From: Pseudidiomarina homiensis
GTDB lineage: Bacteria > Pseudomonadota > Gammaproteobacteria > Enterobacterales > Alteromonadaceae
Direction: 5' to 3'
NCBI RefSeq assembly: GCF_003987225.1
Contig: NZ_PIPX01000001.1
Coordinates: 248,001 to 312,000, forward strand
Length of the DNA stretch: 64,000 nucleotides
Below, in pieces: positions 62,774 through 64,000 of this stretch. The notes under the pieces were generated by a model. It had not been told where the DNA came from. It made no database searches and was given only the letters and a program-made list of their open reading frames with translations. Made by a program: the position numbers and the translations under genes. How positions within the stretch are numbered: position 1 is the first letter of the stretch; each line of letters begins with the position of its first letter.

Positions 62774-64000
62774 TGGCCTTGCATGAACGCGCTGGACAGC
62801 CAGCGCTCCCCGAAGATCTTACCAATATCGCAAAGTTAGTAAGTGCGTATTTTGTCAATGAAGTGGACCCACGCCAACGTGCGCAGCAAGTGCAGTTTGG
62901 CACTTCAGGTCATCGCGGCTGTGCATTCGATAGCTCGTTCAACGAGGCTCATATTTTAGCCGTAAGTCAGGCGTTGGTGGCCTACCGTGAAGAGCAGGGC
63001 ATCACTGGCCCACTAATGCTGGGGCGCGACACCCATGCGCTCTCAGAGGCGGCCTACATGACTGCTTTGGAAGTGTTTATTGGCAATGGTATTGAAGTTC
63101 ATGTGCAAAGTGATGATGGCTACACGCCGACGCCGGTGATCAGCCACGCAATTTTGCGCTATAACAAAGGGCGCTCGACTGGGCTTGCTGACGGCGTCGT
63201 GATCACGCCATCGCATAACCCGCCGACCGATGGTGGTTTTAAATACAATCCGCCACACGGTGGTCCAGCAGACAGTACCGTGACCAAGATCATTGAAAAG
63301 TATGCAAATGCGTTATTGTCGTCAGACTTAATGGGCGTGAATGCGGTGAGCTATGCCGAGACGCGCGCGAGTCATTTGCTGAAGCAAGTGGATTGGCGCA
63401 CTGATTATATTAACGATCTTGAGCAGGTCATCGACATCACTGCAATTCGTAAGGCAAATCTGCGCATTGGCGTTGATGCCATGGGCGGTGCGGGAGCCAG
63501 TTATTGGCAGATGATTGCTGAACACTATGATCTTGAAATAGATATTTATCACGATGAGGTCGACGCCAGCTTTCGTTTTATGCCGCTCGATAAGGACGGA
63601 AAAATTCGCATGGATTGTTCGTCACCCTACGCGATGGCGGCGCTTCTGCACATGAAAGGTGATTATGACGTGGCCGTCGGTAACGATCCTGACTATGACC
63701 GTCATGGAATCGTAAGTCCGACCCATGGCTTATTGAATCCCAACCACTACCTCGCTATTGCCATCGACTATCTATGCAAGCATCGTCATTGGCCAGCCTC
63801 AGCGGCTATCGGCAAGACCCTCGTGTCGAGTGCCATGATTGATCGCGTCGTTGCTGCACATGGCCGTGAATTAAAAGAAATGCCGGTTGGCTTTAAATGG
63901 TTTGCGCAAGCGTTACACGACGGTAGCATCGCCTTTGCTGGTGAAGAGAGTGCGGGTGCGACGTTTCTTGATAAGCAGGGGCAGCCGTGGAGTACCGACA
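62773..64000 (+). CDS. pgm: Phosphoglucomutase, alpha-D-glucose type, 3' partial
   Basis: Pgm interconverts glucose-1- and glucose-6-phosphate. The frame is open from the ATG at 62773 to the window end (409 codons of about 546). VQFGTSGHRG is the opening motif, GVVITPSHNPPTDGGFKYN carries the phosphoserine near residue 146, and DPDYDRHGIV the metal-binding loop. seqA-pgm is the same pair as in Escherichia coli. Confidence 0.96.
   Translation, partial: MALHERAGQPALPEDLTNIAKLVSAYFVNEVDPRQRAQQVQFGTSGHRGCAFDSSFNEAHILAVSQALVAYREEQGITGPLMLGRDTHALSEAAYMTALEVFIGNGIEVHVQSDDGYTPTPVISHAILRYNKGRSTGLADGVVITPSHNPPTDGGFKYNPPHGGPADSTVTKIIEKYANALLSSDLMGVNAVSYAETRASHLLKQVDWRTDYINDLEQVIDITAIRKANLRIGVDAMGGAGASYWQMIAEHYDLEIDIYHDEVDASFRFMPLDKDGKIRMDCSSPYAMAALLHMKGDYDVAVGNDPDYDRHGIVSPTHGLLNPNHYLAIAIDYLCKHRHWPASAAIGKTLVSSAMIDRVVAAHGRELKEMPVGFKWFAQALHDGSIAFAGEESAGATFLDKQGQPWSTD

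Noticed and set aside
1-64000. CRISPR arrays, tRNA or rRNA genes, insertion sequences and prophage genes
   Set aside because: None seen on reading both strands; no spaced direct repeats, transposase or integrase frames.

Overview
The window is a 64 kb chromosomal stretch of a marine-type gammaproteobacterium. Gene content and order (csiV-mfd next to lolCDE; comEC-msbA-lpxK-Trm112-kdsB; gltA divergent from sdhCDAB-sucABCD; fldA-fur; ybfF divergent from seqA-pgm) and the protein sequences point to the Idiomarina/Pseudidiomarina group of Alteromonadales. That placement is an inference from recognition, not from a search. Coding density is very high, genes often overlap by 1-14 bases, and no tRNA, rRNA, prophage, insertion sequence or CRISPR array was seen.

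Layout. (1) 1-3029: an ATCase-like carbamoyltransferase of doubtful substrate (5' end outside the window) and a glutamine-hydrolysing asparagine synthetase. (2) 3070-6917: a lipoprotein alkaline phosphatase behind a Pho box, an Hsp20 chaperone behind a sigma-32-like promoter and a ROSE-like thermosensor, and an ECF sigma factor / membrane anti-sigma candidate / PDZ protein cassette. (3) 6999-10352: an ExeM-like exported nuclease, a MarR regulator and CsiV. (4) 10345-23721: mfd, then lolCDE, DUF2062, comEC, and the lipid A/Kdo genes msbA-lpxK-Trm112-kdsB. (5) 23710-31138: an adaptor plus two different RND pumps. (6) 31467-43132: a TCA-cycle block, gltA on one strand and sdhCDAB-sucAB-sucCD on the other, with intrinsic terminators between the sub-operons. 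(7) 43261-47488: an EamA exporter, two small exported or anchored proteins (excalibur; HExxH), a periplasmic metallo-beta-lactamase-fold hydrolase, and an azoreductase facing (8) a LysR regulator at 47634. (9) 48617-51697: acyl-CoA dehydrogenase, APH-like kinase and SDR, which look like a 4-hydroxyacyl-CoA catabolic set. (10) 51694-56469: a small membrane protein, a pirin, three small overlapping membrane proteins and the 5-oxoprolinase genes pxpABC. (11) 56541-64000: glnS, a Gly-Glu-repeat periplasmic protein and PiuC sharing a Fur box, DUF2007, fur, fldA, DUF2788, ybfF, seqA and pgm (cut by the window end).

Most of the window is ordinary core genome. The points worth a second look are: a small dispersed palindrome family, present in two copies inside the sucB linkers and one intergenic copy next to heptamer repeats; hairpins placed on the stop codons of convergent genes; two hairpins that bury ribosome binding sites; the ROSE-like element; the carbamoyltransferase that lacks the usual aspartate-binding motif; the 4-hydroxyacyl-CoA cassette; the iron-linked Gly-Glu-repeat protein; and the unknown membrane proteins in front of pxpABC.
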